The position numbers were made by a program, and so were the translations under genes. The notes beneath the pieces were generated by a model. It made no database searches, was not told the DNA's origin, and saw only the letters and a list, made by a program, of their open reading frames with translations. Shown piece after piece: positions 43,932 to 52,837 of a stretch of 64,000 nucleotides of DNA (positions within the stretch are counted from its first letter, which is position 1; every line of letters starts with the position of its first letter). This stretch comes from CAIYRG01 sp036273455 (lineage in GTDB: Bacteria > Pseudomonadota > Alphaproteobacteria > Micropepsales > Micropepsaceae), in the NCBI GenBank assembly GCA_036273455.1, contig DASUHP010000142.1, forward strand, positions 1-64,000. The letters run 5' to 3'.

Positions 43932-45149
43932 ATGCCGTTCGCGTACGGCCACATCTTCAAGGACAACATTACCAAGCTAAAGCGTGAGGGGCGCTATCGG
44001 ATTTTTGCCGATATCCTCCGTCACCGTGGTGATTTTCCGGCGGCCGACCATCATACGTCCAACGGCGTTCGCAACATAACCGTCTGGTGCAGCAACGATT
44101 ATCTTTGCATGGGCCAGCATCCGGCCGTCACCGAGGCGATGAAGACCGCGGTCGACAGGGCGGGCGCCGGATCGGGCGGTACACGGAATATTTCCGGCAC
44201 GCATCATTATCATGTCGAACTGGAACGGGAACTTGCGGCCCTTCACGGGAAGGAAGCCGGCCTTCTGTTCACGTCCGGTTTCGTTTCCAATGAGGCGACT
44301 CTATCGACCTTGGCGCGCCTGCTGCCCGGCTGCATCTTCTTCTCCGACGAACTGAATCATGCCTCGATGATCGAAGGTATGCGTCATTCGGGTGCCGAGA
44401 AGCGGATTTACCGGCACAACGACATGGCGCATCTCGAAGAACTTCTCCGAGCTGCGCCGCCCAACGCGCCCAAGATCATCTGCTTCGAATCGGTCTATTC
44501 GATGGAGGGTGATTTCGGCCAGATCGGCAATATTTGCGACCTTGCCGAAAAATTCGGCGCGATGACCTATCTCGACGAAGTGCATGGCGTCGGGTTGTAT
44601 GGCGACCACGGTGGCGGCGTTGCCGAGCGCGACGGCCAAATGCACCGTGTCGATATCATCGAAGGTACTCTTGCCAAGGCCTTCGGCGTCATGGGCGGGT
44701 ACATCACCGGAACCACTGCAATGGTGGACTGCGTCCGCTCTTTTGCTGCCGGCTTCATTTTCACGACCTCAATTCCACCGGCTATCGCTGCGGGTGCGCT
44801 GGCCGCGGTCCGTCATTTGCGCGCCAGCAATGTCGAACGGCAGGGTCTGCACAGCCGCGCCGCACGCGTGAAACATCTCCTGGGTCAGCGCAATGTGCCT
44901 GTGCTCGAATCGCCGAGCCACATTGTCCCCGTGCTGGTCGGAGATGCGGCGCTGTGCCGGATCGTCTCGGACGAGCTCCTTTACACCCACGGAATCTACG
45001 TGCAGCCGATCAATTTCCCAACCGTTCCAAGGGGAACCGAGCGCCTGCGCATCACGCCCTCGCCGATGCATACCGACGAGCAGATCGACCACCTGGTCGA
45101 ATCGATCGATACGGTTTGGACGGCGCTGCGCCTTCGCCGCGCCGCCTGA
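43932..45149 (+). CDS. hemA: 5-aminolevulinate synthase
   Basis: A 405-residue PLP enzyme that makes 5-aminolevulinate from glycine and succinyl-CoA (Shemin pathway), as expected for an alphaproteobacterium. Seen: WCSNDYLCMGQHP, GSGGTRNISGTHHYHVELE, FSDELNHASMIEGMRHS, the PLP aspartate in YLDEVHGVGLYG, and the lysine in EGTLAKAFGVMGGYITG. GGGAGAG lies 11 bases upstream of ATG 43932. It supplies hemB and thus the oxidase haems. Confidence 0.96.
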   Translation: MPFAYGHIFKDNITKLKREGRYRIFADILRHRGDFPAADHHTSNGVRNITVWCSNDYLCMGQHPAVTEAMKTAVDRAGAGSGGTRNISGTHHYHVELERELAALHGKEAGLLFTSGFVSNEATLSTLARLLPGCIFFSDELNHASMIEGMRHSGAEKRIYRHNDMAHLEELLRAAPPNAPKIICFESVYSMEGDFGQIGNICDLAEKFGAMTYLDEVHGVGLYGDHGGGVAERDGQMHRVDIIEGTLAKAFGVMGGYITGTTAMVDCVRSFAAGFIFTTSIPPAIAAGALAAVRHLRASNVERQGLHSRAARVKHLLGQRNVPVLESPSHIVPVLVGDAALCRIVSDELLYTHGIYVQPINFPTVPRGTERLRITPSPMHTDEQIDHLVESIDTVWTALRLRRAA

Positions 45150-45286
45150 CGGTTCAAGAGCGTTTCCGCCGAAGCGTTTAGATTCGCCTGAGCCGCTCAG
45201 GGTTCATGACTCGTGCCAACTGCGCCGCGGCGACTTGCACGGGCAGGGGCGTCGAAAGCCCGAACCAAAATCGAACCAGTTTGCGA

Positions 45287-45760
45287 CTATCCCTTGCGGC
45301 GCCGGCCGGAAGATGAGGCAGTGCGCCCAAGGCCGATTTTCTTCGCGAATTCAGATCGTTGTGCCGCGTAGTTGGGTGCAACCATGGGATAATCGGCGGG
45401 AAGACCCCACTTGGACCGGTATTCCTCCGGCGTCATGCCGTAATTCGAGCGCAGATAGCGCTTCAGCATCTTGAGTTTCTTGCCGTCTTCGAGGCACACG
45501 ATAAAATCGGGATTCACCGAGCGCTTAACTGGAATAGCGGGTTTTTGCGACAACTGTATTTCGCCGGCAAATCCGCCGCCGAGGCCGCCCAGCGTGCTGT
45601 GCACGCTCTTGATCATCGCCGGCACTTCGGACACCGGTATAGGATTGTTGCTGACATAGGCCGCGACAATCTCTGTCGCGAGCTTGAGAATATCGTCCGA
45701 TCTCAGGCCGTTATTTTCCGAATTCTGCGCCATTTCTGTAATTCCCGGAACATTGTCCAT
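45287..45760 (-). CDS. Ros/MucR family zinc-finger transcriptional regulator
   Basis: About 157 residues. The C-terminal part carries the Ros/MucR core FIVCLEDGKKLKMLKRYLRS and YGMTPEEYRSKWGLPADYPM; the first zinc-ligand Cys is in IVCLEDG. The N-terminus (DDILKLATEIVAAYVSNNPI, then SEVPAMIKSVHSTL) is the oligomerisation part. MucR proteins are H-NS-like global repressors of AT-rich, often acquired genes in Alphaproteobacteria and usually repress themselves. I took ATG 45760 with AGGA eight bases upstream; TTG 45766 is possible. Confidence 0.93.
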   Translation of the reverse strand: MDNVPGITEMAQNSENNGLRSDDILKLATEIVAAYVSNNPIPVSEVPAMIKSVHSTLGGLGGGFAGEIQLSQKPAIPVKRSVNPDFIVCLEDGKKLKMLKRYLRSNYGMTPEEYRSKWGLPADYPMVAPNYAAQRSEFAKKIGLGRTASSSGRRRKG

Positions 45761-46155
45761 GTTCAATCCTGTTGCAGTCCTTTTAGGCCGGTACTAAGCA
45801 CCGGATCAAGACCAAGCAGAGTCCAGTACACTGCTTGACGCGAGTTGCGGGTGAAATGAACGTGAACACCTGCCAAGCGCAGCCCAAATGCAGATGAAAA
45901 CTTTGTTTGCCCAAAAGGAGCTTGGTGGGTCTGCCGGCCTATCCGATCTCGGCCGAATATTGTGACTCTCCGCGGTACTAAACGGCGCGATTGGGCTGGA
46001 TTTTGGAAACGGCACCGAATCAGGACTGCTCGTCGCAAGCCCCGGAATTCTGTGGGCGCGGTACTACGACTTGTCGTGACCGTCCCCAATATCTGGTAAA
46101 GCTGCGGCCCTTTCAACGCAATTCATGCCCGCGTCGGTTATCGGGATTTGATCAT
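45761..46155. other. 395-bp intergenic region mucR-glyA with a three-fold 8-mer
   Basis: No gene is visible here. The octamer CGGTACTA occurs three times on the plus strand: 45789-45796, 45973-45980 and 46059-46066; the last two share GCGGTACTA. The first copy lies in an imperfect palindrome (CCGGT, seven bases, ACCGG; 45788-45804) about 30 bp upstream of the mucR start. The region must carry the promoters of both divergent genes, so the octamers may be regulator sites. Confidence 0.55.
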
Positions 46156-47439
46156 ATGGATACGAGACTTACCGGATTTTTCGCCGCCACGCTGCGCGAT
46201 CGAGACCCGGAGATCGCGACAGTTATCGCGGACGAATTCAGGCGGCAGCAGGAAAAAATCGAGCTGATCGCCTCCGAGAACATTGTCTCGCACGCGGTTC
46301 TGGAGGCGCAGGGCTCGGTTCTGACCAACAAATATGCCGAAGGATATCCCGGCCGGCGGTATTATGGCGGCTGCGAATTCGTCGATGTCGCCGAAACTCT
46401 CGCCATCGAACGGGCCTGTAAGCTGTTCAATTGCACATTTGCCAATGTGCAACCCCATTCGGGGGCCCAGGCGAATCAGTCGGTATTTTTCGCCCTGCTC
46501 CAACCCGGCGACACCTTTATGGGTCTCAACCTCGCTTCGGGTGGGCATCTGACGCACGGTTCCCCGGTGAACCTGTCCGGCAAATGGTTTCGTCCGGTTG
46601 CCTATAATGTCCGGCGAGAGGACCACCGCATCGACATGGAGGAAGTCGAGCGGCTGGCGCGCGAGCACAAGCCGAAACTGATCGTGGCCGGAGGCTCGGC
46701 CTATCCCCGTTTCATCGATTTTGCCCGCTTTCGCGCGATCGCCGATTCAGTCGGCGCCTGGTTCATGGTCGATATGGCGCATTTTGCCGGGCTCGTGGCA
46801 GGCAAGCAGCACCCCAATCCACTTGACCACGCCCATGTTGTGACTGCGACGACGCACAAGACCCTGCGCGGGCCGCGTGGCGGATTGGTGCTTAGCCGCG
46901 ATGCCGAACTCGGCAAGAAAATCAATTCGGCTGTATTTCCCGGGCTGCAAGGCGGACCGCTCATGCATGTCATCGCGGCCAAGGCGGTCGCCTTCGGCGA
47001 AGCGCTCAAACCGGAATTCGAAACCTATGCGCGCGCCGTGGTCGACAATGCCAAAGTGCTGACGCAAACGCTGAAGTCACGCGGCCTCGATATCGTTTCC
47101 GGCGGTACCGATACGCATGTGTTGCTGGTCGATTTGCGGCCCAAAAAGGTGACCGGACGCGCGGCCGAAAAGGCGCTCGATCGCTCCAACATCACCTGCA
47201 ACAAGAATGCCATACCCTTCGATCCGGAAAAGCCGATGGTCACCTCGGGGATCCGGCTGGGATCTCCTGCGGGTACGACGCGCGGCTTCGGCGCAGACGA
47301 ATTTCGCGCCGTTGCCGGATGGATCGTGGAAGTGATGGACGGTGTCGCGGCAAAAGGCGAACAGGGCGATGCCGCGGTGGAAGATAGTGTCAGGAAGCGG
47401 GTGGTGGAATTGTGCCGGCGGTTTCCGATCTACAGCTGA
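46156..47439 (+). CDS. glyA: Serine hydroxymethyltransferase
   Basis: A 427-residue PLP enzyme that interconverts serine and glycine with tetrahydrofolate, giving one-carbon units and glycine for hemA. IELIASENIVSHAVLEAQGS, NKYAEGYPGRRYYGGCEFVD, the PLP lysine in VVTATTHKTLRGPRGG and VTSGIRLGSPAGTTRGF are conserved. Start ATG 46156; open codons upstream lie in the intergenic region. nrdR follows after 21 bp, a common pairing. Confidence 0.97.
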   Translation: MDTRLTGFFAATLRDRDPEIATVIADEFRRQQEKIELIASENIVSHAVLEAQGSVLTNKYAEGYPGRRYYGGCEFVDVAETLAIERACKLFNCTFANVQPHSGAQANQSVFFALLQPGDTFMGLNLASGGHLTHGSPVNLSGKWFRPVAYNVRREDHRIDMEEVERLAREHKPKLIVAGGSAYPRFIDFARFRAIADSVGAWFMVDMAHFAGLVAGKQHPNPLDHAHVVTATTHKTLRGPRGGLVLSRDAELGKKINSAVFPGLQGGPLMHVIAAKAVAFGEALKPEFETYARAVVDNAKVLTQTLKSRGLDIVSGGTDTHVLLVDLRPKKVTGRAAEKALDRSNITCNKNAIPFDPEKPMVTSGIRLGSPAGTTRGFGADEFRAVAGWIVEVMDGVAAKGEQGDAAVEDSVRKRVVELCRRFPIYS

Positions 47440-47460
47440 TGCGAGAGAGGGTTTTTTCTG

Positions 47461-47925
47461 ATGCGATGCCCGTTCTGCGGACATGACGACACCCAGGTGA
47501 AGGACAGCCGGCCGTCAGACGACAACGCCGCGATCCGGCGCCGGCGGCTATGTCCTGGCTGCGGTGGGCGGTTCACGACTTTCGAACGCGTTCAATTGCG
47601 CGAATTGATCGTTATCAAAAAGGCTGGCCGGCGCGAGGCGTTTGACCGTGAAAAGCTCGAACGCGCGATTTACCACGCCTTGCGGAAACGGCCGGTCGAA
47701 CCCGATCGGGTCGAGCGCATGATCACCGGGATTGTGCGCCGGCTTGAGAGTTTTGGCGAAAACGAAATTCCTTCGCATGTCATCGGCGAACTCGTGATGC
47801 AGGCGCTGTCCTCACTCGACAAGGTCGCCTATATCCGCTTTGCCTCGGTGTACAAGAATTTCCGCGAGGCCAAAGATTTCGAGACCTTCGTCGGCGAGCT
47901 TTCGACCGGCGTTGATCAGGATTGA
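47461..47925 (+). CDS. nrdR: Transcriptional repressor NrdR
   Basis: A 154-residue regulator of ribonucleotide reductase genes. The N-terminal zinc ribbon is MRCPFCGHDDTQVKDSRPSD with the second pair in RLCPGCGGRFTTFERV; an ATP-cone follows (VIKKAGRREAFDREKLERAI). It senses ATP/dATP. Its stop overlaps the ribD start (TTGA). Confidence 0.96.
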   Translation: MRCPFCGHDDTQVKDSRPSDDNAAIRRRRLCPGCGGRFTTFERVQLRELIVIKKAGRREAFDREKLERAIYHALRKRPVEPDRVERMITGIVRRLESFGENEIPSHVIGELVMQALSSLDKVAYIRFASVYKNFREAKDFETFVGELSTGVDQD

Positions 47926-49022
47926 GCGCAGCGAGCGCCCGCGATGTTGCGCATATGCGCCATGCGCTGCGGTTGGCCGAACGAACCCTCGGCAGCACGG
48001 CGCCCAATCCCGCGGTCGGTTGCGTCATTGTACGCCAGGGCCATGTGGTGGGCCGCGGCTGGACCCGGTCCGGTGGCCGGCCTCACGCGGAGACCATCGC
48101 GCTGATCGAGGCCGGCGCTGCGGCGCGCGGCGCAACGGCTTATGTCACTCTTGAGCCCTGCGCCCATCATGGCCAAACGCCACCATGCGCGAATGCCCTT
48201 GTAGACGCCCAATTGGCGCGCGTTGTCGCAGCGATGGTCGATCCCGATCCCCGTGTCGCGGGAGCGGGACTTGCGCATCTCGAGCAGCATGGCATCGCCG
48301 TCACCTGCGGCGTACTGCAACAACATGCCGAGGCGCTCAACGCCGGATTCGTGAAACGCGTGACAGCCTCGCGCCCGCTGGTTGCAATCAAAATCGCGCA
48401 GACGCTCGACGGACGTGTCGCGGATCCTATTGGCAACAGCCGCTGGATCACCTCCGCCGAAGCGCGCCGGCATGCACATCTGCTGCGCACGCATTATGAC
48501 GCGATCATGGTCGGGATTGGCACCGTGCTCACGGATGACCCGCTGCTGACGTGCCGCCTTCCCGGCCTTGAACATCGCTCTCCCTTCCGCGTCGTTCTCG
48601 ATTCGAAACTGCAATTGCCGCCGGATTCGCAACTGGCGAAGAGCGCCCGCAAATATCCCGTGGCCGTGTTCACGCTGGACCGGACGGGCGGTAACGATTT
48701 GGCGGCGAGCGGTGTCACCATTGAGCGAATGCGGGAGGTGGAAAACGGTTGGCCTGCCATTCGGCCGGTTCTGGAGGTGCTTGCCCGGCGGGGCATCACA
48801 CGGCTTCTGGTCGAAGGCGGGCCCCGCGTGATTGCCTCGATTGTGAAATCGGGCTTTGCCGATCTGCTGCATCTGTACCGCGCCCCGATATTGCTCGGGG
48901 GCGCCGGAATGCCTGCAATCGGCCACGCCTGGCAATCCGAACTTGTTTCAGCCCCGCGCCTCCGCCTGCTGGAGACAATCCACCTGGGGCCTGACGTGCT
49001 CGACACCTTTTCGTTCTCCTAG
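47922..49022 (+). CDS. ribD: Bifunctional riboflavin biosynthesis deaminase/reductase RibD
   Basis: A 366-residue fusion: the N-terminal deaminase (residues 1-145) with GRPHAETIALIEAG (HAE zinc motif) and LEPCAHHGQTPPCANAL, and the C-terminal reductase (about 150-366) with VAIKIAQTLDGRVADPIGNS and LLVEGGPRVIASIV. It carries out two successive steps of riboflavin synthesis. The start is TTG 47922 judging from the usual N-terminal length; ATG 47955 would cut off part of the first helix. Third gene of the glyA-nrdR-rib unit. Confidence 0.95.
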   Translation: MSAASARDVAHMRHALRLAERTLGSTAPNPAVGCVIVRQGHVVGRGWTRSGGRPHAETIALIEAGAAARGATAYVTLEPCAHHGQTPPCANALVDAQLARVVAAMVDPDPRVAGAGLAHLEQHGIAVTCGVLQQHAEALNAGFVKRVTASRPLVAIKIAQTLDGRVADPIGNSRWITSAEARRHAHLLRTHYDAIMVGIGTVLTDDPLLTCRLPGLEHRSPFRVVLDSKLQLPPDSQLAKSARKYPVAVFTLDRTGGNDLAASGVTIERMREVENGWPAIRPVLEVLARRGITRLLVEGGPRVIASIVKSGFADLLHLYRAPILLGGAGMPAIGHAWQSELVSAPRLRLLETIHLGPDVLDTFSFS

Positions 49023-49073
49023 ACGCTCACGAGAAGCGTTCCATCCGTCCAAACTCTGCTCTAAAACCCGGAT

Positions 49074-49667
49074 ATGTTTACCGGTTTGGTCAGCGATGTC
49101 GGCGAATTGCGCAAAATCGAGAAGCGCGGCGACACCCAGCTCACAATTGCAACCCATTACGACGTCGATGTCATCGACATAGGCGCTTCGATCTCATGCG
49201 CGGGGACGTGCCTCACCGTGACCGCCAAGGGGAACGCAAGTGACCGCTGGTTTGCCGTCAGCGCATCCGGTGAGACGACGGATCGCACGACCATCGGTGA
49301 ATGGCGGGCGGGGCGGCGGATCAATCTGGAGCGTCCGCTGCGCCTCGGTGATGAATTGGGCGGCCATATCGTCGCCGGTCACGTCGACGGCGTGGCGCAG
49401 ATTGTCGCGATTCAGGCGGAGGGCGATTCGAAGCGAATGACGGTTGAGATTCCGAAACCGCTGGCGCCGTACGTGGCGCCGAAAGGTTCGGTCGCGCTCG
49501 ACGGAGTTTCGCTGACGGTCAATGAAGTGGAGGATACGCGCTTTACGATCAATGTCATTCCGCACACGCTGAACGCCACGACTCTCGGCGATGCAGCGGT
49601 GGGAACCCGGCTGAATTTCGAGGCCGATCTTCTCGCCCGTTATGTTTCGCGTTTGATCCGGCCATGA
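49074..49667 (+). CDS. ribE: Riboflavin synthase, alpha subunit
   Basis: A 197-residue protein with the two tandem lumazine-binding barrels: MFTGLVSDVGELRKIEKRGD opening the first, GRRINLERPLRLGDELGGHI and VAGHVDGVAQIV closing into the second, with VSLTVNEVEDTRFTINVIP. It dismutates two molecules of 6,7-dimethyl-8-ribityllumazine to riboflavin. Overlaps ribBA by four bases (ATGA). Confidence 0.96.
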   Translation: MFTGLVSDVGELRKIEKRGDTQLTIATHYDVDVIDIGASISCAGTCLTVTAKGNASDRWFAVSASGETTDRTTIGEWRAGRRINLERPLRLGDELGGHIVAGHVDGVAQIVAIQAEGDSKRMTVEIPKPLAPYVAPKGSVALDGVSLTVNEVEDTRFTINVIPHTLNATTLGDAAVGTRLNFEADLLARYVSRLIRP

Positions 49668-50788
49668 AGGTTTTTCACGATTACATTTCCGAACTTCCGG
49701 ACGTCATCGAGGATGCGCGGAACGGCCGCATGTTCATTCTCGTCGATGCCGAGGATCGCGAAAATGAGGGCGACCTTGTCATCCCGGCGCAGATGTGCAC
49801 GCCGCAGGCGATTAACTTCATGGCGCGATTCGGGCGCGGGCTGATTTGCCTCGCGATGACGCAGGAACGCGCCGGCCAATTGAAGCTGCCGATGATGGCG
49901 GCGGAGAATCGCACCCGGAACCAGACCGCATTCACGGTGTCGATCGAGGCAAAAGAGGGCGTTTCGACCGGAATCTCGGCCCATGATCGTGCCCATACCA
50001 TTTCGGTCGCAATCGATCCGACCAAGGGGCCGGACGATATTGTCATGCCCGGCCATGTGTTCCCGCTGGTGGCGCGTCACGGCGGCGTGCTGGTTCGCGC
50101 CGGTCACACGGAAGCGGCTGTCGATATCGCGCGCCTCGCCGGATTGTATCCTGCGGGCGTGATCTGCGAGATTTTGAACGACGATGGCACCATGGCGCGT
50201 TTGCCGGATCTGGTGAAATTTGCCCAACTGCACGGACTCAAAGTCGGCACCATTGCCGATCTGATTTCCTACCGCAGGAAACACGATCATTTCGTCAAGC
50301 GCATCAAGGAAATGGATTTTGAAAGCCGGAACGGCGGCCATTTCCGCCTGATGATCTATCTCAACACCATTGAAAACCAGGAACATGTCGCGCTGGTGAA
50401 GGGCGACATTTCAGGACCCGAGCCGACGCTCGTTCGGATGCACGCCTATAATCTTTTCGATGACACACTCGCGGCCAAATGGGGCCCGGGTGACATTCTT
50501 GGCGAATCCATGCGCATGATCGGCAAAACGGGCAGGGGCGTGGTTGTTCTGATCCGCCGGCACCGCATTGCCCCGGTCGCCGAAGTGCTCGCGCAATCCA
50601 CCCGCACCATGCCCGATATGGAACAGAACCGGCTGAAGGAATATGGCGTCGGCGCGCAGATCCTTCTCGACCTTGGAGTCGAGAACATGATTCTCCTCAG
50701 CAATGCGCAACGGCGTCTGGTTGCACTCGAAGGTTATGGGCTGAAGATTCATGAAACGCGCCCGGTGCATCCCGGCACGGTGACGTGA
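49664..50788 (+). CDS. ribBA: DHBP synthase RibB fused to an inactive-looking RibA domain
   Basis: A 374-residue two-domain protein. The N-terminal DHBP synthase (residues 1-200) has the acidic loop VDAEDRENEGDLVIPAQ and RAGHTEAAVDIARLAGLYPA, so it should make 3,4-dihydroxy-2-butanone 4-phosphate. The C-terminal part resembles GTP cyclohydrolase II (NQEHVALVKGDISGPEPTLV), but the zinc-binding cysteine cluster of the active enzyme is absent: MHAYNLFDDTLAA stands where a CxGDxxxSxxCDC motif belongs. The second domain is thus probably not a cyclohydrolase, as known for several alphaproteobacterial RibBA proteins; another RibA must exist elsewhere. Confidence 0.92.
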   Translation: MKVFHDYISELPDVIEDARNGRMFILVDAEDRENEGDLVIPAQMCTPQAINFMARFGRGLICLAMTQERAGQLKLPMMAAENRTRNQTAFTVSIEAKEGVSTGISAHDRAHTISVAIDPTKGPDDIVMPGHVFPLVARHGGVLVRAGHTEAAVDIARLAGLYPAGVICEILNDDGTMARLPDLVKFAQLHGLKVGTIADLISYRRKHDHFVKRIKEMDFESRNGGHFRLMIYLNTIENQEHVALVKGDISGPEPTLVRMHAYNLFDDTLAAKWGPGDILGESMRMIGKTGRGVVVLIRRHRIAPVAEVLAQSTRTMPDMEQNRLKEYGVGAQILLDLGVENMILLSNAQRRLVALEGYGLKIHETRPVHPGTVT

Positions 50789-51210
50789 TGCGCGTTCTTA
50801 TCGTTGAAGCGCGTTTCTATCCGGATATCTCGGATGCTCTGTACGAGGGCGCCATGAAAGTGCTCACCGGCGCGGGCGTTGCCACGGAACGTGTCGCCGT
50901 GCCCGGGGCACTGGAGATCCCCGGTGCGATCCGCCAGGCCTCCGGAATCTATGACGGATTTGTTGCGCTTGGCTGCGTCATTCGCGGGGAAACCTATCAT
51001 TTCGAAATTGTGTCCAATGAATCGGCCCGCGGCCTGATGGATTTGACGGTTCGGGAAGGTCTCTGCATCGGCAACGGCGTTCTCACTGTCGAAAATGAAG
51101 AACAGGCAATGGTCCGCGCAGCGCCCAACCAGGGCAACAAAGGCGGCGATGCAGCGAACGCCTGCCTTGCTTTAATTCAGCTCAAATCCCGCATTGCGCC
51201 TGTGCAATGA
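50788..51210 (+). CDS. ribH: 6,7-dimethyl-8-ribityllumazine synthase
   Basis: A 140-residue enzyme that condenses the RibB product with the pyrimidine intermediate. VPGALEIPGAIRQASG, VALGCVIRGETYHFEIVSNE (with the catalytic histidine) and NGVLTVENEEQAMVRA are family blocks. The N-terminus is short compared with icosahedral forms. ATG 50788 overlaps the ribBA stop; GTG 50785 is one codon earlier. nusB overlaps its end. Confidence 0.95.
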   Translation: MRVLIVEARFYPDISDALYEGAMKVLTGAGVATERVAVPGALEIPGAIRQASGIYDGFVALGCVIRGETYHFEIVSNESARGLMDLTVREGLCIGNGVLTVENEEQAMVRAAPNQGNKGGDAANACLALIQLKSRIAPVQ

Positions 51211-51689
51211 TATCGCCGCATGAAGAGCGAAGTATCGCCCGGCTTGCCGCATTGCAGGCGCTTTATCAGCTGGAAATGACCGGCAACGCACCGGACGAGG
51301 TGATTCAGGAATTCGTCGAACATCGCTTCGGAAGTGATCCAGAACTTGCAGCCGCGCATGATGAAGCATTCTTTGCCGATGTGGTCCATGGAGTGCTGCG
51401 CCATCAGATCGAGATCGACCGCTCCATTGCCCGATCCCTCGCATCGGGCTGGACGCTGGCGCGCATTGATTCGATTCTGCGCGCATTGCTGCGCGCCGGC
51501 ACCTATGAGCTGGTCGCACGCCGCGATATCCCGGCGAAAGTCGTCATCGACGAATATGTCGAATTGGCCCGCGATTTTTTCGAAGGCGATGAGCCCGGCT
51601 TTGTGAATGCCGTGCTGGACCGGCTGGCACATCGCAAGCGTGCAGCGGAATTCGGCGAGACTCCGCCAGATGACGAACTCCAGTTCTGA
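51207..51689 (+). CDS. nusB: Transcription antitermination factor NusB
   Basis: A 160-residue all-helical RNA-binding protein that acts with NusE (ribosomal protein S10) in antitermination of rRNA operons. RSIARLAALQALYQLEMTG at the N-terminus, RIDSILRALLRAGTYELVAR, and IDEYVELARDFFEGDEPGFV near the end are conserved. ATGA overlap with ribH upstream and a 20-bp overlap with thiL downstream. Confidence 0.95.
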   Translation: MISPHEERSIARLAALQALYQLEMTGNAPDEVIQEFVEHRFGSDPELAAAHDEAFFADVVHGVLRHQIEIDRSIARSLASGWTLARIDSILRALLRAGTYELVARRDIPAKVVIDEYVELARDFFEGDEPGFVNAVLDRLAHRKRAAEFGETPPDDELQF

Positions 51690-52686
51690 TCGGCCGCAAC
51701 GGCCAGACAAATTAAAACTGGGCGAATTCGAGCTGATCGCAAAATATTTTTCGCCCCTGGCGGCTGGTTCCCCGGGCGCAGTCGGCCTGACCGACGACGC
51801 CGCCTATGTCCGGCTCCGGTCCGATCAGGAACTGGTCGTCACGACCGACGCGGTGATCGAGGGGGTGCATTTTCGCCGCGCGGATCCGCCGGAAAAGATT
51901 GGTGCCAAAGCGCTGCGGGTCAATTTGTCCGATCTGGCCGCCAAGGGCGCAGACCCTGCGGGCTATCTGCTGGTGCTGTGTTTGCCGGCATGGGCAGACG
52001 AAAGCTGGATCAGGCGATTTGTTGGCGGCCTGGCGGACGATCAGGAACGTTTTCGGGTGAGATTACTCGGCGGCGACACCACGGCGACTCCGGGGCCGCT
52101 GGTCATCAGCATAACGGCTCTGGGCACCATTCCCGCGGGTGCCGCCATTCATCGGCATGGCGCAAATCCCGGAGAGCTTGTCTTCGTATCCGGCACAGTC
52201 GGAGATGCAGGCTGTGGACTTTCACTGCTGAAGGGGGCGGCTTCGGCGGAAAACCCCGGCCATGCAGCATTGATCGATCGATATCTGCTGCCGCAGCCCC
52301 GGCTCTCGCTCGGCCCGCGGCTTCGCGGCATTGCCACGGCTGCGCTCGATGTTTCGGACGGGCTGATGGGGGATTTGAGTCACATCGCGGAGGCGTCGGG
52401 CGTGCGAGTCACGGTCGCGGCGCCGCGACTGCCCCTTTCGGCGGCCTATATCGGCCAAAATGGCGGTGAAATCGCCGCGCGCGTACAGGCAGCCACGGCC
52501 GGCGACGATTATGAGATTGCCTTCACCGCGCCCCCGGAGCACCGCGAAACCATTGCGCGGATTTCTGCTGAAACCGGCATAGCGATTACCGAGATCGGGC
52601 GGGTCGATACCGGCACCGGCGTGCTCTTGACCGACGCGCAAGGCCAACCGGTCGGGGTCCACCGGCTGGGTTACGCGCATTTTTAA
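51670..52686 (+). CDS. thiL: Thiamine-monophosphate kinase
   Basis: A 338-residue ATP enzyme that makes thiamine diphosphate, the cofactor of PDH E1. GLTDDAAYVRLRSDQELVVT and DAVIEGVHF open the AIRS-type domain; VNLSDLAAKGADPAGYLLVL and LLGGDTTATPGPLVISITAL, then ALDVSDGLMGDLSHIAEAS, are characteristic. ATG 51670 lies inside nusB; the frame is open further up but inside nusB. Last gene of the rib operon. Confidence 0.94.
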   Translation: MTNSSSDRPQRPDKLKLGEFELIAKYFSPLAAGSPGAVGLTDDAAYVRLRSDQELVVTTDAVIEGVHFRRADPPEKIGAKALRVNLSDLAAKGADPAGYLLVLCLPAWADESWIRRFVGGLADDQERFRVRLLGGDTTATPGPLVISITALGTIPAGAAIHRHGANPGELVFVSGTVGDAGCGLSLLKGAASAENPGHAALIDRYLLPQPRLSLGPRLRGIATAALDVSDGLMGDLSHIAEASGVRVTVAAPRLPLSAAYIGQNGGEIAARVQAATAGDDYEIAFTAPPEHRETIARISAETGIAITEIGRVDTGTGVLLTDAQGQPVGVHRLGYAHF

Positions 52687-52837
52687 CACAGCTTTTGACG
52701 TATGCGCACAGTTGAACGGGGCGCATGACTTTGGCATGTTCGCGCCGCTTCGTGGCCCGGCGAAAAGGGGATTTGCGCCGGTTCTGCCGCGGGGCGGTTA
52801 GTTTCTCCACATTATGTCTTTCAGAGTAGGACCAAAA

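Noticed and set aside
45187..45201. CCTGAG-CCG-CTCAGG hairpin between hemA and mucR as a terminator
   Set aside because: Six-base stem with no T-run on either side; could be chance.
47400..47960. Possible FMN riboswitch for the riboflavin genes
   Set aside because: glyA, nrdR and ribD are packed with 21 bp and overlapping starts, leaving no room for an aptamer, and no RFN-type conserved segments were seen.
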